Shown piece after piece: positions 5,823 to 14,096 of a stretch of 42,689 bases of DNA. Made by a program: the position numbers and the translations under genes. The notes beneath the pieces were generated by a model. It made no database searches. It had not been told where the DNA came from and worked only from the letters and a program-made list of their open reading frames with translations. Origin of the DNA: Hyphomicrobiales bacterium (GTDB taxonomy: Bacteria; Pseudomonadota; Alphaproteobacteria; Rhizobiales; GCA-2746425); assembly GCA_002746425.1 (NCBI GenBank), contig NVXB01000001.1, positions 61,604-104,292 of the forward strand. The letters are read 5' to 3'. Positions within the stretch are counted from its first letter, which is position 1; each line of letters starts with the position of its first letter.

Positions 5823-8800
5823 ATGGACTTTTATACATTTTTTCAAAGATATAAATCTGATTTATTAATTTCTGGATATGAGAATGGGAAAAAGGTCAAT
5901 AAAGTTGTACCCCTAAAACCATATTTGTTTGCACCATCCAATAAGGGTGGCATATTTTCTTCTATGGAAGGAGAAAAAGTTAAAAAAATTGACTTTACTA
6001 ACACATGGGAAGCCTCAAAATTCATTAAAGAATATGAGGATATTGAAAATTTTAACATTTATGGCTCTACATATTATGATTATGTACATATAAATGATGC
6101 TTTTCCTATTATAAAAAATGATAATACTAAATTACGTATCGGCAATTATGATATTGAAACAGATTCTGAGGGTGGTTTTGCTGACCTAGAAACTGCTAAT
6201 AAAGAAATCACATCAATTTCATTAGGAGTTATGCATAAAAGAGATATTTATCTCCTGGGTGTAAAGGATTATGATCCAGAAAAATCCGAAATTCTTAAAA
6301 AAGAAATTCCTCATAAAAAAGTCAAATACATTAAATGTGAAAATGAAAAAGAACTTTTAGAGAAATTTATTGAAATTTGGGTGAAACTTAAATTTGATTG
6401 TATTTCTGGATGGTTTATTAATGGGTATGATAATCTATATACCATCAGGCGCATTAGACGCATCCTGGGTGATTCTTATGCTAATAAATTATCACCCTAT
6501 GGCATGATTAAAGAACATAGCTACGAAAAATATGGTAAAACTAAAGAACAATACGAAATTGTAGGAATTCCTACGATCGATTATATTGAGGCATATGCTA
6601 AATTTTCTTTCAAAAATGTTGAATCCTACAAATTAGATTACATTTCTCATCTAGAACTTGATAAGAAAAAATTAGATTATTCTAAATATAAGACATTAGC
6701 GAGATTGTATAAAGAAAATCCTGCGCTTTTCTATGACTATAATATTATTGATATTGTACGTGTCGAAGAATTAGAACATAAATTGAAATTTATTGATCTA
6801 ATGTTTTCTCTTGCATACTTCACTAAAACAAATGTTTTAGATGGTTTTGCCACAGTTAAGCCCTGTGACGTGGTTATTCATAATACTCTTATGAAGAAAA
6901 ACATTGTAGTACCACATAATAAAAAATCAGAACAAAGCTATAGACAAATCGCGGGCGGATATGTAAAACACCCTAAACCAGGGTTTTACAAATATTTAAT
7001 GAGTTTTGATCTCACAAGCCTATATCCATTTTTAATCATGTGTTTCAACATTTCACCCGACGTTTATATCGGTAAAATGGATCAATATGATAATTTGGGT
7101 ACTGCAGATCAAATTATCCATGACAATATATTCGATCATTTGAGAGAAAAATTAGTAAAAGAAAACGTGTGCATAACACCAAAAGGTACTATATTTTCAA
7201 GAGAAAAGCAAGGCGTTTTTGCTGAAATTATGGAAGAGGGTTTCAATCTCAGAAAATCACAAAAAGATGAAATGCTTAAGTATAAGAAACTCAAGGAAAG
7301 TGCTCAGGGCTCTGATAAAGATAAATGGGCAGCACTTGCCACTGAGTATGGTAACAGACAATTAGCCACCAAAATTTTCTTAAATGCATTTTATGGCGGG
7401 CTTGCAAATCCATATTCCAGGTGGTTTAATTATGACATCGCCGAATCTATTACGATGTCAGGGCAATTGGTGACAAAATATATTGAAAATGAGATGAATA
7501 CCTATTTCAATAAAATTCTTAAAACTAAAGATATAGACTATATCATCACGTCGGATACAGACAGTGTCGCTGGAGATTCATTAATATATGTAAACGATAA
7601 GAAAATAAAAATAGAAGATTATTATAATTCTTTAGAAAATAATTTTATTTTAAATGATACATTTAATGAGAATTATGTTAAAGAAGTTAGTGGCGACACT
7701 ACGAAATGTTATATTGAAGGTATAAAAAACAAAAAAATAAATTATATCATGAAACATAAAGTTTCTAAAAAAATGTATAGAATTAAATGCAACGGCAATT
7801 TTGTAGATGTTACAGAAGATCATTCTGTTATCGTAAAAAATAAAAAAACTAAAAAAATAAGTAGCATAAAACCTAAAAATCTTAATCCTAACCTACATTC
7901 TATTATAAATATCAAAACTAAAAAAATAGACGAATTAATAACAGATGATTTTGAAGTAGAATATTTAGGAATAATTGAAAATTATGTTTATGATATAGAA
8001 GTTGAAGAAGCTCATAATTTTTTTGCTAATGATATTTTAGTTCATAATTCCTGCTATATTAATGCTACTACTTTAATTGAAAAAGTATTTCCAGATGATT
8101 CTGGTTCGCAGGAAGAAATTACCAATTTTCTTGAAAATTTTGCTAAAGAAGTTGAAAGCAAAGCTATTGATGTAGCATTAGCAAAATTATACAAAGCAAC
8201 TAATATATATAAACCAAACCTTCATATGAAACTTGAAGCTATTGGACAAGGTGTTTGGCGAGCTACCAAAAATTATATTATGTCAGTGTGGAGCATGGAA
8301 GGTGTTAGATATAAAATTCCTGAAATTAAAATGCAGGGAATTGAGGCTGTAAAATCATCTACTCCTGAAATATGTAGAAATTATATCAAGGATTCACTAA
8401 AATTTATTGTGTCCCAGGACAGAAAAGGTCTAGTAGAACATATAAATAAATGTGAAGCAGAATTTTACGATATGCCATTTCATAAAGTAGCACTACCAAG
8501 AGGTGTCACTGAAATTGATAAATGGGTAGATGGTGATGGTAATTATGCTAAAGGAATACCATATCATGTTAGAGCTGCGTTAAATTATAACAAATTACTC
8601 AAAAAGAAAAACATGCAAAAAGAACATTTATTTATTGGACCTGGAGATAAGATGAGATTATCATATCTCACTATGCCAAATCCAACCAGACAGAATATTT
8701 TTGCGTGCCCTGATGAGCTTCCAGAAGAATTTGGTTTAGAGGAATACGTGGATTATCCTAAACAGTTCGAAAAAAGTTTTATGAAACCTATTACGAGCCT

Positions 8801-8861
8801 AGCTAATGCTGCTGGAATTAGTATGGATAACAAAGTAGAAATGGATCAATTTGAGGAATAA
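5823..8861 (+). CDS. 43: Family B DNA polymerase (gp43-like), intein-containing precursor
   Basis: Replicative polymerase with 3'-5' proofreading. 1012 codons; 850 residues after removal of the 162-residue intein, near the 898 of T4 gp43. Exo I is DIET with D110/E112; Exo II lies around GYD (D203); Exo III is YNIID (Y306, D310). Pol motif A is SFDLTSLYP (D396), motif B is KIFLNAFYGG (K517-G526), and motif C is SDTD/SCYIN, split by the intein between D580 and S743. KNYIM after motif C matches the KxY element. The start at 5823 has TAAGGAGTAGC in front. It heads the replication block gp43 - small protein - UvsX - gp41. Activity should depend on intein splicing because the intein interrupts the catalytic Asp motif. 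Confidence 0.95.
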   Translation: MDFYTFFQRYKSDLLISGYENGKKVNKVVPLKPYLFAPSNKGGIFSSMEGEKVKKIDFTNTWEASKFIKEYEDIENFNIYGSTYYDYVHINDAFPIIKNDNTKLRIGNYDIETDSEGGFADLETANKEITSISLGVMHKRDIYLLGVKDYDPEKSEILKKEIPHKKVKYIKCENEKELLEKFIEIWVKLKFDCISGWFINGYDNLYTIRRIRRILGDSYANKLSPYGMIKEHSYEKYGKTKEQYEIVGIPTIDYIEAYAKFSFKNVESYKLDYISHLELDKKKLDYSKYKTLARLYKENPALFYDYNIIDIVRVEELEHKLKFIDLMFSLAYFTKTNVLDGFATVKPCDVVIHNTLMKKNIVVPHNKKSEQSYRQIAGGYVKHPKPGFYKYLMSFDLTSLYPFLIMCFNISPDVYIGKMDQYDNLGTADQIIHDNIFDHLREKLVKENVCITPKGTIFSREKQGVFAEIMEEGFNLRKSQKDEMLKYKKLKESAQGSDKDKWAALATEYGNRQLATKIFLNAFYGGLANPYSRWFNYDIAESITMSGQLVTKYIENEMNTYFNKILKTKDIDYIITSDTDSVAGDSLIYVNDKKIKIEDYYNSLENNFILNDTFNENYVKEVSGDTTKCYIEGIKNKKINYIMKHKVSKKMYRIKCNGNFVDVTEDHSVIVKNKKTKKISSIKPKNLNPNLHSIINIKTKKIDELITDDFEVEYLGIIENYVYDIEVEEAHNFFANDILVHNSCYINATTLIEKVFPDDSGSQEEITNFLENFAKEVESKAIDVALAKLYKATNIYKPNLHMKLEAIGQGVWRATKNYIMSVWSMEGVRYKIPEIKMQGIEAVKSSTPEICRNYIKDSLKFIVSQDRKGLVEHINKCEAEFYDMPFHKVALPRGVTEIDKWVDGDGNYAKGIPYHVRAALNYNKLLKKKNMQKEHLFIGPGDKMRLSYLTMPNPTRQNIFACPDELPEEFGLEEYVDYPKQFEKSFMKPITSLANAAGISMDNKVEMDQFEE
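7563..8048 (+). other. Mini-intein in polymerase motif C (residues 581-742)
   Basis: In-frame protein intron of 162 residues. It starts at Ser581 in SVAGDSLIYVN, which resembles the first block of archaeal polymerase inteins. Block B is VDVTEDHSVI with the T-x-x-H motif (about residues 84-87 of the intein), block F is VYDIEVEEAHNFFAN, and it ends in ILVHN with the penultimate His and terminal Asn. The next extein residue is Ser743. Removing it restores SDTDSCYINA, a normal motif C. All splicing residues are present. There is no room for a LAGLIDADG or HNH endonuclease between blocks B and F, so it is a mini-intein that cannot home by itself. Inteins at this DTD/S site are known in viral PolB genes such as that of mimivirus. 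Confidence 0.92.
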
Positions 8862-8863
8862 AT

Positions 8864-9088
8864 ATGAAAATTACTAATGAAGAAGATTTTGGTTTTTTCC
8901 ACGAAACACAGGAATCAATAAAAAAAGATAATAGAGCAGAAAAACTCTACGAAGAGATTATTCCCTTTTTAAATAAGCTTAAGGGAAATGAGGGCACTGA
9001 TACAATTAATTGGCCAAGTGAACAAAGAATAGAACAAATTGATAAATTTATTACAAAATTAGAAGGAATTTTAAATGAGTCTCATTAA
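8864..9088 (+). CDS. Conserved small protein between gp43 and UvsX
   Basis: 74-residue acidic protein starting 2 bases after the polymerase stop. N-terminus MKITNEEDFGFFHETQE, then a helical part with EEIIPFLNKLK and an INWPSEQRIEQIDKFITKL motif. Small proteins with the same pattern (a PFLN..LK helix, then I-x-W-P-x-x-x-R-x-x-Q-I) occur next to uvsX in many marine T4-like phages. Their function is unknown. Its last 14 bases overlap the uvsX start. Confidence 0.8.
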   Translation: MKITNEEDFGFFHETQESIKKDNRAEKLYEEIIPFLNKLKGNEGTDTINWPSEQRIEQIDKFITKLEGILNESH

Positions 9089-10145
9089 CGAATTATTAAA
9101 AGCAACAAGTTTAGACCATGCAGGTATTTTAAGCGAGTCAGAAATTTATAATACCAGAGAATTTTATCCAACCGCAATTCCAATGATGAATGTGGCGCTA
9201 TCAGCAGATCCAATGGGCGGTGTCTCGTCGGGACTTACTGCATGGTGCGGCCCTTCGAGACATTTTAAATCTCTCTTTTGCTTAATTTCAGCGAAAGCAT
9301 ATTTAGATGCCCATGAAGATGGAATTTTAATTTTCTTTGATTCTGAATTTGGCACACCGCCTTCATATTTTGAAGCTGCGGGTATTGATCCTAAACGAGT
9401 TCTACATGTTCCTATTACAACATATGAAGATCTTAAATTCGATATTGCTAAAAAATTAGATATGATTAAACGAGGAGACAAGGTTTTTATTATCATCGAT
9501 TCTTTGGGTAATTTAGCCTCTAAGAAAGAAGCTGCCGATGCTTTAAAAGAAAATTCTGCCGCAGATATGACACGCGCGAAGGAAAATAAATCATTATTTC
9601 GTATTGTTACACCACATTTGCGCTTGAAAAATATTTCTATGCACGTTGTTCAACATACCTACGATACTATGGAAATGTATTCCAGAAAAGTTGTTTCTGG
9701 TGGACAGGGCACTCTCTTATCAGCTGATAATGTATTCATTCTAGGTCGTCAACAAGATAAAGATGGAACAGAATTAAATGGTTATAACTTTATCATCAAC
9801 GTGGAAAAATCCAGGTATGTTAAAGAAAAATCTAAAATACCTATTACAGTCGGTTTTGCAGGTGGCATTAAAAGATGGTCTGGACTTTTGGATTTAGCTG
9901 TAGATGCAGGAATGGTAGCGAAAATTTCGACACAATCTTATAATAAAATTGATCTTGAGACAGGTGAACTTATAGAAGATGTGAAATATAAAAGAAAAGA
10001 AATTGAATATGATTCAAAACTCTGGCTAGAAATGCTAGCAGAACCTAAATTTGTTGATTTTATTAAGAACAAATATGCTGTAGCCCATGGCAAGCTTCTC
10101 GAAGATGACGAAGAATTTCCAGAAATAGATGTACAGGATGAATAA
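9075..10145 (+). CDS. uvsX: UvsX RecA-like recombinase
   Basis: Strand-exchange ATPase for recombination-dependent replication and repair. 356 residues. Walker A is GPSRHFKS at 59-66, the unusual form shared with T4 UvsX rather than the canonical GxxGxGKT. Walker B is VFIIIDSLGNLAS with D142. A long RecA-type core follows, including VVSGGQGTLLSADNVFILGR. It starts inside the end of the preceding small gene and precedes the gp41 helicase, so recombination and replication genes are co-directional. Confidence 0.94.
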   Translation: MSLINELLKATSLDHAGILSESEIYNTREFYPTAIPMMNVALSADPMGGVSSGLTAWCGPSRHFKSLFCLISAKAYLDAHEDGILIFFDSEFGTPPSYFEAAGIDPKRVLHVPITTYEDLKFDIAKKLDMIKRGDKVFIIIDSLGNLASKKEAADALKENSAADMTRAKENKSLFRIVTPHLRLKNISMHVVQHTYDTMEMYSRKVVSGGQGTLLSADNVFILGRQQDKDGTELNGYNFIINVEKSRYVKEKSKIPITVGFAGGIKRWSGLLDLAVDAGMVAKISTQSYNKIDLETGELIEDVKYKRKEIEYDSKLWLEMLAEPKFVDFIKNKYAVAHGKLLEDDEEFPEIDVQDE

Positions 10146-10152
10146 ATCAGTA

Positions 10153-10160
10153 TATAAATA
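10153..10160 (+). promoter_or_regulatory. TATAAATA box upstream of gp41 (possible late promoter)
   Basis: An exact plus-strand TATAAATA lies in the 32-base gap between uvsX and the gp41 start, 17 bases before the GTG. It equals the T4 late-promoter -10 octamer found in this window before virion genes. In AT-rich DNA this could be chance, and gp41 would be an unusual late target. Confidence 0.25.
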
Positions 10161-10177
10161 AATTTTTAGGAGTATAA

Positions 10178-11512
10178 GTGCTAGAAAACAAGATTTTATC
10201 ACAATTATTAACCGATGATATATATTTAAGAAAAGTAATTATTCATTTAGATACTGATTACTTTGAAAATGCAAACGAGCAAATAGTCTGTAAATTAATT
10301 ACAGACTATTTTCAAAAATATAATAAAGCTCCAACTAAAAGTATTCTCGAAACAGAAATTGAAAGTAGAGAATTACCTGAAAATATTTATGACAGTTCCA
10401 TTTTATTGGTTAAAAACCTTAAAGATGAGGTACATGATAATGAATGGCTTATAGATAAAACAGAAGAATTTTGTAAAGAACGAGCTTTAAATAATGCGCT
10501 TTTTAAATCAGTAGAGTTATCTGAAAGCGATGAAAAAAACAAAATACCTGAAATTCTATCCAAGGCATTGGGTATTTCATTTGATAATGATCTTGGCCAT
10601 GATTATATTAAAGATGCTGAAAAGCGATTTAAATTCTATAACACTGAGCACAATAAAATACCCTTCGATATTGATTTATTGAATAAAATTACTAAAAACG
10701 GTGTTACTAGAAAAACATTCAACTGTTTAATGGCTCCTACTGGTAAAGGTAAATCGTTAGCCCTTTGTCATATGGCAGCAGCTTATCGTTCCAGCGGCTA
10801 TAATGTATTGTATATTAGTCATGAAATGAGTGAGGAATGGATTTCTAGACGAATTGACGCTAATTATTTCGACATTGATATCAATGATGTTGAGGACATG
10901 GAATATGATAAATTCATGGCTCAGATTAAGATACAGGATAGAAAAAGTGCTGGTGTACTGAAAGTAAAAGAATATCCTACTGGTACTGCTCATGTTGGAC
11001 ATATAAGACATTTAATATCTGAATATAAAATGAAAGAGAATTTCGTTCCAGATGTTATCATTATTGATTATATTAACATCATGTGTAGCTATAAAATGAA
11101 AAATAAAGGCGATTCGTATGGTTATATTAAATCAATTGCTGAAGAAGTAAGAGGATTATTTGTTGAGCTAGATGTAGTTGGATGGAGTGCTACACAAGTA
11201 AATAGGGAAGGTGTGAAAGCATCTGATTTTGATATGGGTGAAACATCTGAATCGATGGGTTTGGTTCATACTCTGGATTTATTTTTAGGTATGATGGCAA
11301 CCGAAGAATTAGAAGCTATGGGTCTGGTGAAATTTAAGCAATTAAAAAATCGTTACGGGGCTCTGGACTATTATTCATCCTTCGTTGTTGGTATTGATAA
11401 GCCTAAAATGAGATTATTTGATGCTGACGATCAAGGTTCTATTACCAAAGAGCCTAACGATTCTGGTCATAAGCAAAACAGGAAAGATAAATTGAATTCC
11501 TTAATGTCATAA
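10178..11512 (+). CDS. 41: Replicative DNA helicase (gp41, DnaB family)
   Basis: Hexameric 5'-3' helicase that unwinds the fork ahead of gp43. 444 residues with a GTG start at 10178, preceded by TTAGGAG. The N-terminal ~130 residues are a helical DnaB-type domain. The RecA-like core has Walker A APTGKGKS at 186-193, LYISHEMSEEWISRRID (motif 1a-like) and Walker B DVIIIDYINIM with D297. A later stretch GWSATQVNREG fits the DnaB motif 3 region. The C-terminal tail is charged (NDSGHKQNRKDKLN). It closes the gp43-uvsX-gp41 replication block. Confidence 0.93.
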   Translation: MLENKILSQLLTDDIYLRKVIIHLDTDYFENANEQIVCKLITDYFQKYNKAPTKSILETEIESRELPENIYDSSILLVKNLKDEVHDNEWLIDKTEEFCKERALNNALFKSVELSESDEKNKIPEILSKALGISFDNDLGHDYIKDAEKRFKFYNTEHNKIPFDIDLLNKITKNGVTRKTFNCLMAPTGKGKSLALCHMAAAYRSSGYNVLYISHEMSEEWISRRIDANYFDIDINDVEDMEYDKFMAQIKIQDRKSAGVLKVKEYPTGTAHVGHIRHLISEYKMKENFVPDVIIIDYINIMCSYKMKNKGDSYGYIKSIAEEVRGLFVELDVVGWSATQVNREGVKASDFDMGETSESMGLVHTLDLFLGMMATEELEAMGLVKFKQLKNRYGALDYYSSFVVGIDKPKMRLFDADDQGSITKEPNDSGHKQNRKDKLNSLMS

Positions 11513-11532
11513 ATACTTATAAAGGAAAGAAA

Positions 11533-11880
11533 ATGTTTATAAGTATCGTGTCGTTTTTTCTCGGCAATAGAAAAATGATTATGTATGGTGCAATAGCTCT
11601 TTTTATAGCTGTAACTTTTTTGAAATTCATTTCATTAATTGAAGAAAATGCTAAAAAAGATTTTGTGCTTGAGACTCAGAAAATTTCATTAGAAGAAAAA
11701 GATAAGGCAATAACCATATTAAAGGATACCATTCAATTAAATGATGATATTCTCACTAAACGCGATGGAGAAATAAAACTTTTAGAAGAAGAATTATTCG
11801 ATGTAACAAATAATTTAGGCACAGATTCTACAGATGAAGCTGCCGAATCATTAAAGGAAATTTTTAGGAGATTGAAATGA
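11533..11880 (+). CDS. Inner-membrane spanin (Rz-like)
   Basis: 115-residue protein with one N-terminal membrane segment (about 14-35, IMYGAIALFIAVTFLKFISL) and a long charged coiled-coil periplasmic part (about 36-110), the i-spanin layout. It is coupled by ATGA overlap to a lipoprotein gene, which is the usual o-spanin partner. Together they would span the periplasm and disrupt the outer membrane at lysis. No endolysin or holin is visible next to it. The call rests on architecture and gene pairing, not on sequence identity. Confidence 0.8.
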   Translation: MFISIVSFFLGNRKMIMYGAIALFIAVTFLKFISLIEENAKKDFVLETQKISLEEKDKAITILKDTIQLNDDILTKRDGEIKLLEEELFDVTNNLGTDSTDEAAESLKEIFRRLK

Positions 11881-12158
11881 AGTGGGTAATTATATTAGGT
11901 GTATTTTTAAGTCTAAACGCATGTAGCGATACATTAATAGCGATTAAAAGCGAAACAAACTCAGTGATTGTTACGCCCCCAAATAATTTATACAACTGTC
12001 CTCAACTTAGACGTATACCAAATCCTGAGACTCTTACAAACCAACAGGTAGCAGATACTATTGGTAAACTTTATAAATACAATAAAATTTGCAAGATTAA
12101 TATGAATAATATTAAAAAATTCGTTAATGAAGCTAAAATTTTAAATAAAAATTCATAA
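11877..12158 (+). CDS. Outer-membrane lipoprotein spanin (Rz1-like)
   Basis: 93-residue protein with a signal peptide ending in a lipobox (VFLSLNAC, Cys16 as the lipidated residue). The mature part contains VTPPNNLYNCPQLRRIPNPETL and then a helix QQVADTIGKLYKYNKICK. A P-P-x-x-L-Y-x-C-P motif is common in phage o-spanins. It sits directly behind the coiled-coil i-spanin with a 4-base overlap. Expected to be anchored in the outer membrane and to contact its partner across the periplasm. Implies a Gram-negative host. Confidence 0.83.
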   Translation: MKWVIILGVFLSLNACSDTLIAIKSETNSVIVTPPNNLYNCPQLRRIPNPETLTNQQVADTIGKLYKYNKICKINMNNIKKFVNEAKILNKNS

Positions 12159-12163
12159 TTTAG

Positions 12164-12192
12164 TGTACATTTTGTATTGATTTGGTTATTAT
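12164..12192 (+). promoter_or_regulatory. Sigma70-like promoter TGTACA-N17-TATTAT
   Basis: TGTACA at 12164-12169 and TATTAT at 12187-12192, spacer 17, in the 120-base gap after the spanin genes. It shares the -35 hexamer and spacing with the boxes at 4780 and 26557. Expected to drive the tiny ORF at 12228 and the metallophosphoesterase genes. Confidence 0.55.
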
Positions 12193-12227
12193 AAAATAGA
12201 GAAAATTTTAAAGTTAAGGATAATATT

Positions 12228-12275
12228 ATGAATAGTAATTTGAATACATATCAACTTACAGAAATTGGAAAGTAG
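12228..12275 (+). CDS. Possible 15-codon leader peptide
   Basis: ATG at 12228 is preceded by TTAAGGATAATATT, the standard initiation context of this phage's plus-strand genes, and the frame ends at TAG 12273-12275, three bases before the metallophosphoesterase start. The sequence is MNSNLNTYQLTEIGK. The good start signals suggest that it is translated and may couple to the next gene. Its length gives no coding proof. Confidence 0.3.
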   Translation: MNSNLNTYQLTEIGK

Positions 12276-12278
12276 AGA

Positions 12279-12866
12279 ATGAGATATATCGGCGATATTC
12301 ATGGTGATTTTAAGTATTATCAGAAGGTTACTAGCACCTGTGAAAAATCTATTCAAGTAGGTGATTTTGGAATTGGATTTGTGAAAAACCCAATCTATGA
12401 TTATGATGTAAATAACCATAGATTTATTCGCGGCAATCATGATTATCCTGAAGGATGCTATAAAGAACCCAATTTCATTCCAGACGGTACCATTGAAGGT
12501 GATACGATGTTCATGGGCGGCGCAATGTCTATAGACATTCCTCATAGAACTGAAGGTGTAGATTGGTGGAGAGATGAAGAATGTTCTTATTCTGAACTTT
12601 CTAGACTTTATGAAAAATATGTTAAGCATAAACCTAAAATAGTAGTAACTCATGATTGTCCAGAATTTGTTTCTACTATTATGTGTAATGAAGTTAATTT
12701 TGTAAAATTTGATCTTAAATCTATAACTAGAAATGCTTATCAAAATATGTGGGAAGAACATAAACCTGATTTGTGGATATTTGGGCATTGGCATTTAGAT
12801 TTCAGGAAAGAAATTTTTGGTACTGAATTTGTGTGCGTTAATTGTTTAAAATATTTGGATATTTAG
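12279..12866 (+). CDS. Calcineurin-like metallophosphoesterase 1
   Basis: 195-residue predicted phosphoesterase with the full two-metal set: D6-x-H8 in GDIHGD, D29 in VGDFGIG, N53/H54 in RGNHDYP, H125 in VVTHDCP, and GHWH at 169-172. The substrate is unknown; phage enzymes of this family include serine/threonine phosphatases and cyclic-nucleotide or nucleotide phosphodiesterases. No strong ribosome-binding site is seen beyond AAAGTAGAG, which fits coupling to the short frame ending just upstream. A second, distinct metallophosphoesterase follows one base after its stop. Confidence 0.88.
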   Translation: MRYIGDIHGDFKYYQKVTSTCEKSIQVGDFGIGFVKNPIYDYDVNNHRFIRGNHDYPEGCYKEPNFIPDGTIEGDTMFMGGAMSIDIPHRTEGVDWWRDEECSYSELSRLYEKYVKHKPKIVVTHDCPEFVSTIMCNEVNFVKFDLKSITRNAYQNMWEEHKPDLWIFGHWHLDFRKEIFGTEFVCVNCLKYLDI

Positions 12867-12867
12867 T

Positions 12868-13368
12868 ATGAGAGATATATGGGTAATATCAGATACACAT
12901 TTTAATCATACAAACATATTAAATTTTACTGATGATTTTGGTGATAAAGTGCGTAAATTTGATAATGTAAATCAAATGAATGACTGTATGATCACTAATT
13001 GGAATGAAGTAGTTAAAGAAACTGATATCATCTATCATTTAGGCGATGTGTATTTCGGCAATTCTCACGAAACAGATGAAATTTTAAAGAAATTAAATGG
13101 TAAAAAGAGACTTATATTAGGTAATCATGATAATGGTAAAGATCAAATATTGTATAAACATTTTGCTAAAATAACTCTCTGGCGATTATTTAAAGAACAT
13201 AACATGGTTTTAACACATATACCTTTACATGAAAGTAATATGCAAAAAGTTGAATATAACGTACATGGACACATACACCAAAACATTTCGCCAACGCCAA
13301 ATCATATTAATGTATGTGTTGAACAAATTAATTATAAACCAATTCATATAGAAAGTATAATCAAATGA
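12868..13368 (+). CDS. Calcineurin-like metallophosphoesterase 2
   Basis: 166-residue metallophosphoesterase of the short phage type. Metal ligands: D9-x-H11 (SDTHFNH), D60 in HLGDVYF, N86/H87 in GNHD, H117 in VLTHIPL, and HGHIH at 133-137. The SDTHFxH start and the HGHxH end are typical of small phage phosphoesterases. It differs enough from its neighbour in sequence to be a separate subfamily rather than a recent duplicate. Overlaps the downstream membrane-protein gene by ATGA. Confidence 0.9.
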   Translation: MRDIWVISDTHFNHTNILNFTDDFGDKVRKFDNVNQMNDCMITNWNEVVKETDIIYHLGDVYFGNSHETDEILKKLNGKKRLILGNHDNGKDQILYKHFAKITLWRLFKEHNMVLTHIPLHESNMQKVEYNVHGHIHQNISPTPNHINVCVEQINYKPIHIESIIK

Positions 13369-13547
13369 GAAAAATAGATTTTTCTGACATATTAGTGATT
13401 TTATCAATAAGCTTTTTTAGTATCACTTTAGTTGTTGCTTTTCCTAATCCAGTTGTTTATTTAATTGCACTTGGCTTCTTTTGCTTTTTATTGGTTTTTG
13501 TTTTTGCAACTCCTGCTAAATTAGAAGTTGCTCATGACGGATATTAA
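13365..13547 (+). CDS. Small membrane protein (two predicted TM segments)
   Basis: 60-residue hydrophobic protein: one membrane segment at about 9-26 (ILVILSISFFSITLVVAF), a short turn with PNPVV, a second at about 30-49 (VYLIALGFFCFLLVFVF), and a short polar C-terminus. Coupled by ATGA to the preceding gene and overlapping the next start. Size and topology would allow a holin-like role near the spanins, but no holin family is recognisable. Confidence 0.65.
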   Translation: MRKIDFSDILVILSISFFSITLVVAFPNPVVYLIALGFFCFLLVFVFATPAKLEVAHDGY

Positions 13548-13812
13548 AAAACAACCACCTGCAATATGCGGTTATGCACCAGGTGGCTATTCAACGAAAT
13601 GCCGTAAATGTAAAATTACAATGGATTTTGTCGATAAACGATCTCATGAATGTATAAATTGTGCGATAGATAGTGCAAACGAGAATATGAATATTTCAGA
13701 TGATAAAATCAAAAATTTAACTCTAATGATAGAAATATTACAAAGAGAAAATTTAAATTTGAAAGTTAAACTTAATTTAACGAATAATGATAAACCGGAA
13801 TGGAAAATATAA
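13534..13812 (+). CDS. Zinc-ribbon plus coiled-coil protein, paralog A
   Basis: 92-residue protein. The start at 13534 lies inside the previous gene; an in-frame TTG sits six bases earlier. The N-terminal half has C12-G-Y-A-P-G, then C-x-x-C (KCRKCK), VDKRSHEC and a second C-x-x-C (ECINCA), a zinc-ribbon arrangement seen in many small phage proteins. The C-terminal half is a predicted coiled coil (IKNLTLMIEILQRENLNLKV). It ends by TAATG overlap with its paralog. Probably zinc-binding; target unknown. Confidence 0.75.
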   Translation: MTDIKKQPPAICGYAPGGYSTKCRKCKITMDFVDKRSHECINCAIDSANENMNISDDKIKNLTLMIEILQRENLNLKVKLNLTNNDKPEWKI

Positions 13813-14096
13813 TGTCATTCGATATTGATAATTTTGAACATTTACCACCGAGGTTGTGTGGTTATGCACCAGGCGTTAATATGAAAACGTGCCCTAAATG
13901 CAAAAAAGTAACACATGGTGTCGATAAACACTCATATGAGTGCTTAAATTGTGCAATAAAAACAGCTAATGAGGGTATTAAAGAATTAGGAAATAAAAAT
14001 GAAGAGCAGCATTATGAAATTCTAAAACTCAAAAAGAAAAATAAGAGAATGAAGAAAATGCTTAATTTTTTTTATGGACCAATAACATGTTCATAG
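13812..14096 (+). CDS. Zinc-ribbon plus coiled-coil protein, paralog B
   Basis: 94-residue paralog of the preceding gene with the same features in the same order: LCGYAPG, KTCPKCKK, GVDKHSYEC, CLNCAIK, then a Lys/Glu-rich coiled coil. I start it at 13812, where the start overlaps the upstream stop (TAATG); ATG 13800 is in frame but would add only four residues. The shared CGYAPG and VDK(R/H)S(H/Y)EC motifs show a tandem duplication with strong conservation in the ribbon and drift in the coiled coil, so the metal-binding part is probably the functional core. Confidence 0.75.
   Translation: MSFDIDNFEHLPPRLCGYAPGVNMKTCPKCKKVTHGVDKHSYECLNCAIKTANEGIKELGNKNEEQHYEILKLKKKNKRMKKMLNFFYGPITCS

Noticed and set aside
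12189..12794. A 201-codon minus-strand reading frame opposite metallophosphoesterase 1
   Set aside because: The plus-strand frame has all metallophosphoesterase motifs; the antisense frame is Phe/Ile/Ser-rich with no ribosome-binding site and no domain.
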